Assembly (NCBI GenBank): GCA_002049455.2
Contig: KV918973.1
Location: 62,001 to 126,000 of the forward strand
Source: Porphyra umbilicalis
Lineage: Eukaryota > Rhodophyta > Bangiophyceae > Bangiales > Bangiaceae
Length of the DNA stretch: 64,000 nucleotides
Direction of reading: 5' to 3'
The notes below the pieces were generated by a model, which had not been told where the DNA came from, ran no database searches, and saw nothing but the letters and a program-made list of their open reading frames with translations. Within the stretch, counting starts at the first letter, position 1, and each line of letters starts with the position of its first letter. Shown piece after piece: positions 33,040 through 44,458 of the stretch. Both the position numbers and the translations under genes were made by a program.

Positions 33040-34696
33040 ATGGTCGGAGAAGCGCGGCGCTATGGCGCCACGGCACCTAGATCCGCGACAGCCACTGGCG
33101 GCACCTCCCCCCCCCCCTCCCCCCCCGCCGCCACCCCCTGGACGCGCCAGCGGGCCGTCGAGGCCGCCGCCGCGACCACCTCTGTCATTAAGCTCCTCCT
33201 CGGCGCCGCCTCCTTTGGCCTTCCCTGGGCGTTTGCGCGCGCGGGCCTCGGCGTGTCGGTCGCCATGGTCGTTGCCGTCGGCGGCCTGTCTGCCTACACC
33301 ATCCGACTGCTGCTCGAGACGCGGCGGCGGCTCGGTGACGCGCCGCCGCTGCCGCCGCTGCCGCCGCCAGCAGCCGACCATGACGGCTGCCTGCCGGCGT
33401 GGCAGGCGGCACCGGTGCCGCCACCACCACTGGCCGGCGACGGCGGCGCCGATGCGGCGGCGCCGACCCCCCCCGACGCGGATTACGCCACCATGGCGGC
33501 GGCGACGCTTGGCCCCGCCGCGGGCGCCTATGTGCGCCTCGCCACGTGCGTGTCGTGCATTGGCGCGTGCGCCGGCTATGTGGCCTTTATCGCGGGCGTC
33601 GTTGTGGCCGTGGCGCCCGCGCCGCCGCCGACGCCGCGGGCGGTGATGGTGTGGCTCCTCCCGGCCCTCGTCGCCCTCTCCCAAGTCCAAACGTGGGCGC
33701 ACTTGGCGGCGGCGAGCCTCGCGGGCAACGTCGCTTTTGCCGTCGCCGTCGTGTGCGTCATGGCGGCGGCGCGCCCGCGGCTCGCCGCCGCGTCGGCGGC
33801 AGCGGCGGCGGCGGCGGCGGCGGGCGCGGCGACGGCGGCGGCACCGTCAGGCGGGCGTGTGCCGACGGTCGCCCCGTGGGCGACGCCCGGCGCGTGGGCG
33901 CTCGCCTTTGGGCCGACCACCTTCCTCTTCACCGTCCACTATGTGGCCGTGCCGCTCGCGTCGACGGTGGGGGTGGCGGGCGACTTTGAGGGCCTCGTCC
34001 TGCCGGCCGCCTTTGGCGTGTGCGTCGCCGTCAATGTCGTTTTCGCGGCCGCGTGCGCGGTTGCGTACGCGGGCGTGGGCGTCGCCGACAACATCTTTCG
34101 CAACGTGCTCGCCGACGCGGACGGGGGGGGGAGGCGCTCGTTTTGGCCGTTGCGGCGGGGGTGTGCGTCGACCTGCTCTTCACCTACGCGCTGCTGTTGG
34201 CGGCGGCGCGGGAGTATGTGGAAAAGGGGCTGTTGGGCGACCGCGCCGACGTGTCGCCGGCGGTGGCGGCGAGTGCGTCGGCGGCGGCGGCAGTGCCGCC
34301 GCCGCCGCCGCCGCCCCCAACCCGTCGGCGGGTGTGGGCGGAGCGGTGCACGCGTGCGGGCCTCGCGGCCACGACCGTGGCCGTGGCGGCGGCGGTGCCG
34401 CACTTTGCGCGGCTCACCGCCCTCGCGGGGGGAGTGAGCGACGCGAGCCTCGCGTTTGTCCTCCCGCCGCTCATGGCGGCGGCGGTGCGGCGCCGCGGTC
34501 GCGTGCGGACGGCGGCGGCCGGGGGGGCGATGGGGGGGGGGGCGGGGGCGCCCCGCGCACCCCCTGGAAGGCGCCCCGCGCCTTCGACGCGCGGGAGGCG
34601 GCGCTCGTCGCCCTCGCAGTGGTCGGGGGGGGACTTGCCCTCACCGCCGTGACGCAAACGCTGGTACCGGCGCCGCCGGGCGCGGCGGCGGGGTGA
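33040..34696 (+). CDS. AAAP-family amino-acid transporter (AVT/SLC38-like)
   Basis: AAAP proteins are 10-11-helix proton- or Na+-coupled amino-acid carriers of the plasma membrane or vacuole. From ATG 33040 the first helix carries the family signature SVIKLLLGAASFGLPWAFAR followed by a second helix (VSVAMVVAVGGLSAYTIRLL). Further helices include YVRLATCVSCIGACAGYVAF, VMVWLLPALVALSQVQTWAH, LAGNVAFAVAVVCVMAAARP, FGPTTFLFTVHYVAVPLAST and FGVCVAVNVVFAAACAVAYA. The frame changes in nine Gs at 34123-34131, then EALVLAVAAGVCVDLLFTYA continues, and again in eleven Gs at 34532-34542 before the last helix (EAALVALAVVGGGLALTAVT) and stop at 34694-34696. Two Pro/Ala-rich loops are longer than usual. A vacuolar AVT-type role is a guess. 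An upstream exon is possible because of the splice-like acceptor at 32988. Confidence 0.8.
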
Positions 34697-35130
34697 GGAA
34701 TTCTCGCCGGCATGCCGGCCGGCTGCCTCCCCGCGCATCCCCCCCACCGCTTGTGGCGGGGTGACCCCCATGTCGTATGTGGGTTCCGTTGCGTCGACGG
34801 CAGCGTGCCCGCTGGGCACCCCGTCGCACCACCCCGTTTGGTCCTTTTGCGCCGCCGCCGCCGCGCCGCGTCGCCGACACGACGGCGGCATGCCCGCTGG
34901 GCACCGCCACCCCCCCTGCTTGGTCCTTTTTTTGCGCCGACGGCGCCGCGCCGCGTCGCCGACCATCCGCGGCGCGCGCCGGCGTCGCGCGCGCGGCATA
35001 AATAACGTTTACGGGGTGGGGGACGTCACGCACAGCGCGCGTCCCGCCAGTCCCCGGCGTCTGCTTGCACGCCCACCCCACCCCCCCGCCCCCTCCCCCT
35101 CCCCCCACCCCGGCCGCGCCGCGCGGCGCC
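34697..35130. other. Convergent 3' region with an imperfect tandem duplication
   Basis: This interval lies between the stops of two convergent genes. About 34,796-34,870 and 34,880-34,960 are imperfect copies of one unit (shared GCCCGCTGGGCACC, TTGGTCCTTTT and GCGCCGCGTCGCCGAC blocks). It also has ATAAATAACG near 34,998, a candidate polyadenylation area. Confidence 0.5.
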
Positions 35131-37780
35131 CTAGGCCAGGTCCGCCGCCCCCATCCGCCCCAACCGCACAATGCCGAGCCACTCGAGGCTCCCCGCAATG
35201 GGCGGCGGCGCCGCCGGCGCGCCCCCGCCGCCCGACGCGGCGGCGGCGCCCCGCCCAAAGCGGGGCTGCCCATACACGGGGCGCCCCCGCCCATACACGA
35301 TGCGGCCCCGGCGGGTGGCCCAATTGTCCACGGTGGCGCCGGCGGCGCCGTGGTCGACGGCGCCGCGTCGGGGGGCGGTCGGCCAGCAGCCGCGAGGGCG
35401 GCATGCCGTCGACGCGGCGGGGCGCGGGTCCGCCCCGCGCGCGGCGGCGGCGGTGGCGGCGGCGGCGGCGGCGACGGTGGCGGCGGCGGCGGCGGCGGTG
35501 GCGGCAGCGTCTGCGTCGGCCGCGTCGCTCCCCGCCGAGCCGCTTTGCGACAGCGCTGCCGAGCCGCTTTGCGACAGCATCGCCCGCCGCCGCCGTGAGT
35601 CGAGGACGAGGATGGCCACGACGGCGGCAACGACTGCGCCCGCAAACACCGACGTGACAATGACAAAAGCGGCTCGCGACGGCGTCGACGTGGCCGCGGG
35701 CGGCGTCGTCGCGCCGTCGCCGCGCGGCTCCTCGCCGTCGCCGCCGCCGCCATCGTCGGCGCCCCCTACCGTCGTGGACGGGGCAGCCGACTGGGGCGCC
35801 CCCGCCACCCCGGCGGGCTCCGCGACTGACACGGCGAGCGGCGCCGGCGCGCGGAGCTCCGTGGACCCCGCCAGACGCGCCCCCACGGTGGCGGCAATCC
35901 ACTTTGCGACGCCACCCCCGACGGCCGTAAAAACGCCTGGGTGCCCGCGCCGCCCGCACCCCGTCCCAAACGACACGACGCCAATGACGACCGCGTCGCC
36001 CGACGCGGCGTCGCGGTAAAAGAGGGGTCCCCCCGAGTCGCCCTCACACGTATCACAGCCGGCGCGGTTGAGGTAGCCCGCGCACAGGTTGAGCGTGCGG
36101 TTGTAGTCGGCGCCCGCGTGCCTCGCCGCGCACGCCGCGGGGGCGACGAGGGGCAAGTCGACGGCGTAGAGGCGGGCGGCGGCGGTGGGGTTGTCCGGCT
36201 CCCACCCCTCGGCCGACACCCCATAGCCGGCGGCGGTGACAAAGACGCCCTCCACGGGGCGGGTGGCGTCCGACACGGACAGGAGGGCAGGCGTCGCGAC
36301 GGTCGCCGGGAGGGGCACGGCCAGCTCGACGACCGCCACGTCATAGGCGCCAATCTCGTCGGCCGCCGAGCCGCCAAACTTGGGGTGCCGGTAGAAGAGG
36401 GTCACGGGCCGCCGCGTGCCGGCTTGCGGGGACGGGAGGCCCCCAGCGACGACCGTCGTCGTGTTGGTCACCGTGCAGTGGGCGGCGGTGACAATGTAGC
36501 GGGGGTGGACGACAAAGCCGGTGCAGGTCGGCTCGCCGGCGACGCCCCCGTCGTCGTCTTCGGAAAAGATGGCAACGAGAAAGTCGAGGGCGCCCCCGTC
36601 GCCGGCGGGGGGGGGGTCCCGCCGCCCGTGGGGACGGCCTGGGGGATCCGCCCGCCAATGATTCTGGACGAGGCGCCGCCGAGCGGCGGCACCCGCCAAC
36701 GAGAGGGGAGGGAGGGGGGGGGAAGGCAGCGGGGAGGAGGGAGAGGCCCGCGAGGGCAGAGAAGGAGGGCGGCCAAAGAGAGGGACGGCCGTGGGTGGCA
36801 AGTGAGGTGGCCGGGACGGCACCGTCGAGGCGACGTCGCCGCCGCTGCCGCGGCCACCAGCCGCCTTGCCGTGGCGGTGTCGCCAGCGGCGCCACATAGC
36901 CAGGCGGGGGTGGCGGTGGAGCAGACGCGGGGCGCTCTCCCCCTCCCCCTCGCCCTCGCCGTCGGTCCCGGACCGCCCACCCACCACCTCGGCGACTCGC
37001 CACCGCCGCCGCCGCTGCCGCCGCCGCTCGCCCCCCCCCCACGCGCGACACATCGTCCAGGGCCTCCCCCCCGACGCCAACCGCCACCGTCTCGAGTGCC
37101 ACCGCCCGCCGCGGGCACGGCGTCGGCCTCGACATCAGCGCCACCCCCACCTTGTACGTGCACTCCCGCGGCTGCGTGTTCCCCGCCGACAGCACCGCGT
37201 AGACGGTTTCGGCGTCGGGCACGACCCAGTGGTTGGTCGCCACCGACGGGATGGTTACCTCGTCGACGAGCGAGTAAGGGGCCCACCCCGCCGACGATGG
37301 CGGGGCGGGGAGGCCGACCCAGTCGGCCGCCGTCGTGCCCGCGTCTCCCGGCGCGGCGACTGCCAGCCACGCGGCCACGTCGCTGGCTCGGAGGAGGAGG
37401 ACGTCCCACCGCGCGAGGCCGAGCGCGTCCGCCTCGGTCGGCGCCGTCAGCTCCGCGTGGAAAAAGCAGGGGCACCGCACGGGGCCCGTGGCGAAGACGA
37501 CCGCCTTGGCGGCGGGGTCCCCGCTGCCCGTGACGCACGCGCCGAGGCGGGTGTGGGTGACACGCGCGCCGCCGCCGCCGTCGTCCGCCGCCACGGCCGT
37601 GGCGCCCGTGGCAGCAGCCACCACCGCCACCGCCGTCGCCGCGGCCGCCGTCAGCGCCGCTGCCGCAGCCGTCCGTGGCCTCCGCCTCGGTCGCGCGGCG
37701 GTCCTCCCGCCGCCGCCGCGTCCGCCGCCGCCGCCGCCGCCGCCACTGCCGCGGTCGCGGCGCTCCCCCCGCCCCCCCAT
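35131..37780 (-). CDS. Membrane-anchored trypsin-like serine protease with N-terminal secreted domain
   Basis: The 3' part (35131-36665) is an S1 protease. The activation site RIIGG (36665-36651) is followed, across a frame change in ten Gs at 36607-36616, by LDFLVAIF, the His block YIVTAAHC, the Asp block IGAYDVAVVELAVPL and the Ser block DTCEGDSGGPLFY. Asp lies six residues before the catalytic Ser (position 189), predicting cleavage after Lys/Arg. After the protease come a Pro/Thr linker, a membrane helix (FVIVTSVFAGAVVAAVVAIL) with RRRR stop-transfer, duplicated LSQSGSA and an Ala/Gly tail. Upstream, ATG 37780 opens a basic leader, an Ala-rich signal peptide and a ~200-residue domain (TGPVRCPCFFHAEL, ETVYAVLSAGNTQPRECTYK) of unknown family ending near 37060. 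The join between the two parts is unresolved: they may be one gene with an intron, or two genes. Confidence 0.72.
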
Positions 37781-38852
37781 CGCGCCCGCCCCGCCACGGT
37801 GGCGGACGGGAGCGACGGGGGGCAGGGGGCCGCCCGCCGTCCGTGAGGGCGCCGCCGACCAAGGCCGCCGACGTCGCCGCCCGCCGCCCCCGCCGACGGT
37901 GGAGGGGCGGCCGGGGGGCGGCGGCGCACCCATGTGCCCTGGACGCGCGGCGGGCCGGGAGCGAGGGGGGATTAAGGGGGTGACCGACGCCACACGGGCG
38001 GAGAGCATCCCACCTGCTCGGCTCCGTGGCGCTGGCCGTGTGCCCCCGCTCGTCGGCCGCCGAGGTGGCGGCGGCGAGGCCCGCCCGCGACGCCTTTTAC
38101 CATCGTGACCGACGGGCGGGGGGGCGGCGACCTGGCGGCCGGCCGCCGCATACGGCGCGCGACCGGTGACCGAGGGAGGCGTCTGCCGGCCACGCGGGGG
38201 GGCGGCGCGGCGCGCCGAAACCCTCCACGGGGCTGACGCGGGGGGGGGGGGGGGCGCCGCGGGTGCTGGCGGCCGTGAAGGCCGCGCCGTCAGTTCGGGG
38301 CCCGGCGCGGTCGCGGCGGCACCGTGCATGCAGTCATGGGCGGCGGCTGCGGCGGCGCCGCCGGTAACGGCGTCGTGCCGCCGCCGTCACCCCGCCGGCG
38401 TGCGCGTACGGGCTGGCGGGCGGGCGGCGGGCCGCGTGGTTTCAAGGCGAGCGGGACCCCCCCCCCCCCCCCCCCACCTCTCTCCCACCCACTGCAGCGC
38501 CGCGCGCCCCTGTGCCGGCCGAGCCACTCGCCAGGTGGATGCCCGGCGGGCGTGGGGCCGCCGGCGGGGTGCTCGACGCCGCCGTCGGGGCCACCGCTGC
38601 CGCCGCGCGCCGCGGGCGGGCGGCCACGGGTGGCGACCGGGCGGGCGGCCGACCCGCAGGAATGGCCGGCCGCCCCCATGGAAGGCGCGGCGCACGCTGC
38701 GCCAGACGCCCATGGCGCTGGCTGTGGCAAGGGGCCACCCGAGTGGCGTCCAGACAGGAGACTTGGCGGGTGGGGGGTAGGTGCGCTACAGGCCGGGGCC
38801 ACCCCACCCGCCGCGCGTGGGCGCGCATCCACATCGTCAGAACAGTGGACAC
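37781..38852. other. GC-rich promoter-side region, no gene
   Basis: No gene is supported. It contains C and G runs of up to ~20 bases (e.g. near 38,458-38,475) and should include the promoter of the protease locus. Confidence 0.4.
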
Positions 38853-38910
38853 TTGAACGGGAGCCTGAACGGGAGTCCCGTTCAAGAAGCCCTTGAACGG
38901 GAGGTTTCCC

Positions 38911-38964
38911 GTCCAGGCGTCTGTGCTGTAACAAAGGCCTGAACGGGAGGAGTTCCCGTTCAGG
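38911..38964. repeat. Left copy of a dispersed direct repeat with internal hairpin
   Basis: The copy is similar to 40319-40372 and includes a 27-bp near-palindrome, CCTGAACGGGA...TCCCGTTCAGG (38938-38964). Related TTGAACGGGAG motifs occur just upstream (38853-38910). Confidence 0.65.
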
Positions 38965-40318
38965 GCAGCCGTGCCAGGCCCTGAACCGTCTCGTGGCTGA
39001 TCGCGAGGTCATGCAAGACTGTCGCACTAATTCAAGCCAATGATATCCCTGCAATGGATTGCGAAGACGTAAACTGTCCAGGTCGGGGTCCTGCACGGGC
39101 CTGGATGCCTCTTGCCATCGACGATGCGGTGCACAAAAAGTGGACGCCAAGGCGTGTTCTCGGACCTGAGGTGCACGCACGAGACCGCGGCCGCCGCTCC
39201 AGAACTTACCCCGAGTTGCTCTGTGAAGTCGATCGATGACCGAAGATTTATGTACTTCGTGAGACGACGAATGATGTCAAGCATATATGAGAATGGCCGG
39301 CCAATAAAAGTGAGCTATGCCACACGTAGCCCTCGTGGTAGGTTGGACGTCTCCATGGAAAAAACGAACTTATCTGGTCGATTGGAGACAACTCAAGAGT
39401 GACAGGCTAAAGCCTCCGATGACCTGACCCTCCACCACCTCGCCGCCGGCGAGCAAGACCACTGCAGTCGTCATCCGAGATCGGAGCGCCCGTGTCGATC
39501 TCTCCCGGCTCTTGCTGTCGTGCACCAACGTCCCCCTCCCCAACTGGGCGACCCCCTACCATACTGGGTCTTTGAGCCAGTCTTCCAACAGGTATGTTGT
39601 GCGCTGTTTGTGGTTGGATCCTCTCCTGTCTATCGTTCGTTTGTCTGTCATTGCGTGTCTTCCATCGAGGTCATTGCACCGGATGTTGCACTACTGTACA
39701 GGGAGCCCTCGCTCACTGCCATCTGTGGTAGCTCGTATCTGACTCGTGCCTACATGTGCTACCGTCCATGCATGTTTTTCCCCTGCGTATCGTGTATGTC
39801 TTTCTCCCACTTCCTGATTGGATTTCTCTCTCCCCCCTCCTCCCTACGTCCGTCCCCCGCTTCCTGCCCCCTATCTCGTACGTCCCCTGTTTTGTCCCGT
39901 CGTATCGTTGCTCTTGTTTCTTAGTCTTCCCCTCTCTCGATATCTCGAGCTCTCGTTTGATGTGGGTTTGGATGGTACGGCATCTGCCGCGGTCTTTGTG
40001 CCTTGTTCTCGGTACTACCTGCCGACTGGCACCCCCACTTGTGTTGCTGCCGCCGTTGGTACATGGTCAGCTATGATGGGTGCACCATTTGGTTTTCCTC
40101 ATGGCCGTAGTCCCATCCGTAGTCCCTCCAGAAATAAAGCAGAGCAGCATCAACGAGCAGTGTGCATGGGCCGCCAGTAACCTGTCATCGTCTAGAGAGT
40201 AGCAATAATAATCGACCCTGGTTAACAGGAGTATTAAGGGTGTGTCTCGCGATCTGGTAACGTCCGACCTCGAGATCAGGTCCGTGCACCTGAATAACGT
40301 TTGTAACAGGAGTTCCCT
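38965..40318. other. Lower-GC island between direct repeats
   Basis: This ~1.35-kb segment has near-average GC, unlike both neighbours. A plus-strand frame at 39520-39924 has LGDPLPYWVFEPVFQQ followed by a possible donor (CAG|GTATGT at ~39590), and AATAAA occurs at 40132-40137, so a small transcribed unit is conceivable. No known domain is seen. Confidence 0.35.
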
Positions 40319-40372
40319 TGTTCAGGCGCCGTGCCGTAACAGGGGCCTGAACGGGATTTCCTCCCGTTCAGG
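40319..40372. repeat. Right copy of the dispersed direct repeat
   Basis: Same orientation as 38911-38964, offset 1,408 bp, roughly 80% identical, with the matching hairpin CCTGAACGGGA...TCCCGTTCAGG at 40346-40372. Confidence 0.65.
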
Positions 40373-40731
40373 ATGACCATAGTTCTGACGATCGGATGGA
40401 GGCTGCGCCCCCGCCGTCTGCGGCAGCGACGGCGGTCGGGGCGGTGCCGGCGGTTGGGGCGGCGGCGGCAGCAGCAGCGGGGGGGTGGGCGGAGACTCTC
40501 CCCCCCCCCCCCCCCCTGAATCGCAAGACACTGACGCCACGGCGGCTCCTACGCGGCAGCGAGGACGGCGCCCCGTCCCCGCTGGTCCCCTCTGCGGCCG
40601 CCACGCGGGCGCGGGCGGCGGAGCTCGGGGGGGTGGTCCGTTACGCCACCGCCCACTGTGCGCCGTCACGGCACGGTGCCTCGGTGGGGAGACGGCGTGG
40701 GGGGGGGGGAGGCGTCCGAGCAAGTCTAGCC

Positions 40732-41163
40732 GTGCGCCATTGCGCTATCGCCATTTCGCAATATGTTTTGGCGATAGCACAGCGCATCTCTATCGGTTAA
40801 CTCCTTCGCCATATCCATAAGTTGAGCCCCATCACCCACTTCGATGGCCCATCCCTCTTGAATGGACAAAGGAGAGCCCTCCAGCACAAGAGATCGCCTT
40901 GCAATGTATCAAGTCCCCGCATGGGGTCGCTGAGGGATGGGGCCGTTGACAACTTCAATCCTGATGGACACGAGACATCTGTCACTCCATCATGCCATTG
41001 GCCCACGTATTTAGCGAAGCGGGTATCTTTCGCTATCCTTCTCGCTATCCTGTGCAGATTTGGCGAAGGAGATGGCGCAATGGCGAGGAATATGGCGAAA
41101 TGGCGCACCGATAAAGATGCTCTTCGCCATCCGCCGTTGCAGAATGGCGAAATGGCGCACCGA
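40732..41163. mobile_element. Inverted-repeat element with GTGCGCCATT ends
   Basis: The left end reads GTGCGCCATTGCGCTATCGC (from 40732) and the right end, on the other strand, GTGCGCCATTTCGCCATTCT (from 41163). The right arm carries a 22-bp direct duplication (41092-41113 and 41144-41165). GCGATAG/CTATCGC motifs recur throughout. The ~430-bp body has no gene. It looks like a non-autonomous DNA element; target duplication was not identified. Confidence 0.6.
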
Positions 41164-43647
41164 TAGACTTGGTCTCCGGGGCAACGGACGACGAGCGGGG
41201 GTGTGTGTGGAGGAAAGGACAGCGTGGAGGGGCGGCCATGCCCCCCACGCGGGGGGGGCCGGCGCCGGCGCCGGGTGGCGGGTGGATCGGCAGCGGTCGG
41301 AAGCGGCGCGGCGCGCCCCGCCGCGCTGCGTTGCGGGCGCGTCGGCGGGGCGCGCCGCGGGCGGCGGCGGCGGGGCCGTTGGACCTGCCGCGGCAGGCCC
41401 AGCGGCGCCGCTGGGGCGGGGGGGGAGGTGGCCGGAGTGGCGGCGCCCCCACGGCCGGGCATTGTGGCGGTCTGGGGGTCTGACAGTGTCTCGGCACACC
41501 CGGCCGGCCGCAGCGTGCGGGCCGCGCCCGCACGGTGGATGCGGGACTGCGGATCTGGGGGCGCCGACGCGCGTGGCCGCGGGGCCGGCGGCCTTGCCCT
41601 TACGCGATCGGCACCAGCGTCGATGCCGTGGATCGAGTGGCCTCGGTCGGCGCGGGTGGAACGCTTCCGCTGCAGAAGAGCAGCAGAGGGGCATGCCCCT
41701 TGCCGGTCGCCGCCAGCCGTCGCGCACCGACGCCCATCGATTGGTGGGCGCGGCCGCGCACCCGTGGAGGGGCGTGGGGGGGGGGAGAGGGGGGGAGGGA
41801 GGGCGAAGCTGGTGCACACTGTGCCACGGCACACGCACGCGCGGCGGTCCACCCCAGCCGCCCGCGCGGTCGGCGTAAAAACCCGGCGCAAAAACCCGGC
41901 GCAACGCGTGGCGTCGCTGCTACGATCGTACCGACTCGAGGGTGCCCCGCCTCTTCAATTGACGCAGTCGAGCGGCGCGCAGCGAGGCGTGGCAGGCACT
42001 GCCACCGGGCGCGGACGTCGGGCGTGCGCCGCCCTCCCCGCCGCCGTCTGTCGGTGGGGGGGAGGCCCCGCGGCGGTGTTTGCCATAAATCGTCCCAGCC
42101 GGGCGCGGCGCGCGGTCGGCGGCGCCAGCGTTCCGCGCCGCCCCATGGGGGGGGTGATCCCGACAAGCCAATCCACCGGCCGCCACGCGCGGGCACCAGT
42201 CCCTCCCGGCGCGCCCTGTGGCACGAAGAATGAAAAAGCGGCCCCGAGGCGGCCGCCGACCCAGCGCTTCAGCCCGTTGGATGGGGCTGGCGGCGGCGGG
42301 CCGACGGCGGGAACCCGTGCTCGACGGGGGCCGGGACGAACGGCGGGGGACGTCGAGCACGAGCGCGGGGTCCGTGAAAGGTGGTGGGTGCCACGCGGCG
42401 GCGCCCGCCGGCGGGACGGCAGGCAGCGGTGAAGGGCGGTGGGAAGAGGGCGGCGGGCGCACATTGAAATGGGCGCACCGCTTTGGGTGGCGGCCGCCGC
42501 GGACACCTGTGGGTGGACGACAATGATGATGACGCTGTGCTGCACGCCACGACCGCAGCGGTGGCACACCTCAACTGGTCGCGGTGGAAGGGGCTTGACA
42601 CGGTCATGAAAAAATGGGGCTGGGAACAGATGGCGGCCGTCCCGCCACCCGCCGACGTGGCATGTCCTGGGTGTGCCTTGTTGGCGCACCCCACCGGGCT
42701 TGCCCAAAAAGCCACGGGAAGGCGACACGCCATGCCCACCCGGGCTTGCTCGCCTGCCACGGGTGAGCGTCTTCCAGCGCCAACCTCTCTCCCGCGCACA
42801 GGCCGACACCCCCAAGCCTGTTTGGACCCGGGATGGTTGGCTCACTGAACTGAAGCTTCTATCTCACGCCACGTACGGAACCAGAGACGCTCGGCATCCG
42901 CTGCCGCTCCGAGCGGCGTTGCCACCGACGTGCCGAGCATGGGGCGCGGCGCCACACGACCCAACTGTGGTCGTCCACCATCTCCCCTCTCAACCCTCTG
43001 CTCCAGTCGCCGTAGGATTTGGTGGTGGCGCCACAATCAACAAGCATGGATCCACCCAACGCTGAGAGGAGTGGTGGAAGACAGAGGCCTCTCACACTCG
43101 ACCGCGCGCCTCAGGTGCCGATGGGTCGCCCTTCGGGTGGCGCAAGCCCACCGCGGGACCATGTATGTCGTGGCGGGTGCATGTGTGGGCTCACTGCGCT
43201 CCTTGAACCAAGACGGGAGGGCTGACGACGGCTTCTCCGTGCCCGCCGCCTTCCCGTGTCCGCACACACCCGCGCGGCGTCCATGGCATCGGTCGCACGG
43301 TCGTGCCGACCGACGAGCGCGGCGGCGCCCGTGTGCGGACGCCGCGCAAGCGCTCGGCGGGAAAACCGAGGCACGTGTGTTTTTGAAAAAAAAAAGAAAT
43401 CGGTGGCGCGAGCACCCACCCGCGGCCCGACGGGTTTCCGCGGGTGCACCGGCGGGCGCCGCGCGGTGCACCCCCCGCCGGCGCGGTCGTCGTCGTGCCG
43501 CCCCCGCGTCCGAGGCGCAACGCCGCCCGTCGCCGCCACGGCTGCCGCTGGCCGCTGCCGCCTCTGGCCCTTTGCCGGCGCGAGCGCCGTCGACCGCAGC
43601 GGCTCGATGGGGGCCACGACGGCGGCACGCGCGGGCGTCGCGCGGCC
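41164..43647. other. GC-rich stretch, no supported gene
   Basis: Long open frames exist on both strands but are Arg/Pro/Gly/Ala artefacts of GC content. I see no domain, and no frame keeps protein-like composition. An A9-A10 run lies near 43,387. Confidence 0.35.
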
Positions 43648-44359
43648 ATGACCGGGGACGGGGGGCGGGCGCCGGCGGGGATGCCGACGCGGGCGCGCGT
43701 CGGGGACCCCCCCGCGGGGAGCGGGGCGCCCGCCCCGCCCTCGCCCCCTGCGTCGTCGGGACGCACCTGCGTCGTCGAGACGCACGTGTGACCGACGTGC
43801 GGCGGCCGTTGCGGGTGTGGCGGCCATGCCGCCGCCGGCACCGCTCCCGCCCCGTCCGTCGTGGCGGCGGGCCTGACCGAGGGGCGCGCCCCCCCCCCCC
43901 CCCCGCCACGTCGCGCGGTGGACGGTGCTCGCTGTCGACGGCACGGCCCGGTGGGGGTGCGCCGCCACCCTCCCTCGCTTCTCTCGCACGTCCCCACCTG
44001 TCCCTGTCGCTGCCGACGCCGTCGTCGTCGGGGCGGGCGCGCGTCGACGTTGTGCCCGCCACGGGGGTGGCGGCGGTGGCGGCGGCGGTCGCCGTGACGC
44101 GCGTGGCGGTGTCGCCCGACGGACGTTGGGCGTGGCGCCGGCGGGGGCGGCCCTGCGGGCGGGGCTGCTGGCGGTCGTTGGCGTGGGGGGGTGGGGGGAT
44201 CCCCCCGGCGTCTGACGTGGCGGTGGCGGTGGGCGGTGCCGGGGCGGCCGGTGCCGCCATCGGTGCCGCCCGTCGTGACGGAGCTTGCGGTTTTTTGGCA
44301 CGGGCGCCGGGGACGGCCTTGTTGCTGTGGGCGGCGGTGGCGGCGGCGGTGGTGGTGGT

Positions 44360-44458
<99 letters not shown>

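Noticed and set aside
35941-37533. 530-codon plus-strand frame over the protease gene
   Set aside because: Shadow frame; the minus strand carries the full serine-protease triad and activation site.
38911-40372. Possible retroelement with direct terminal repeats
   Set aside because: The repeats are only ~54 bp with internal hairpins, and nothing between them resembles reverse transcriptase, integrase or a recombinase.
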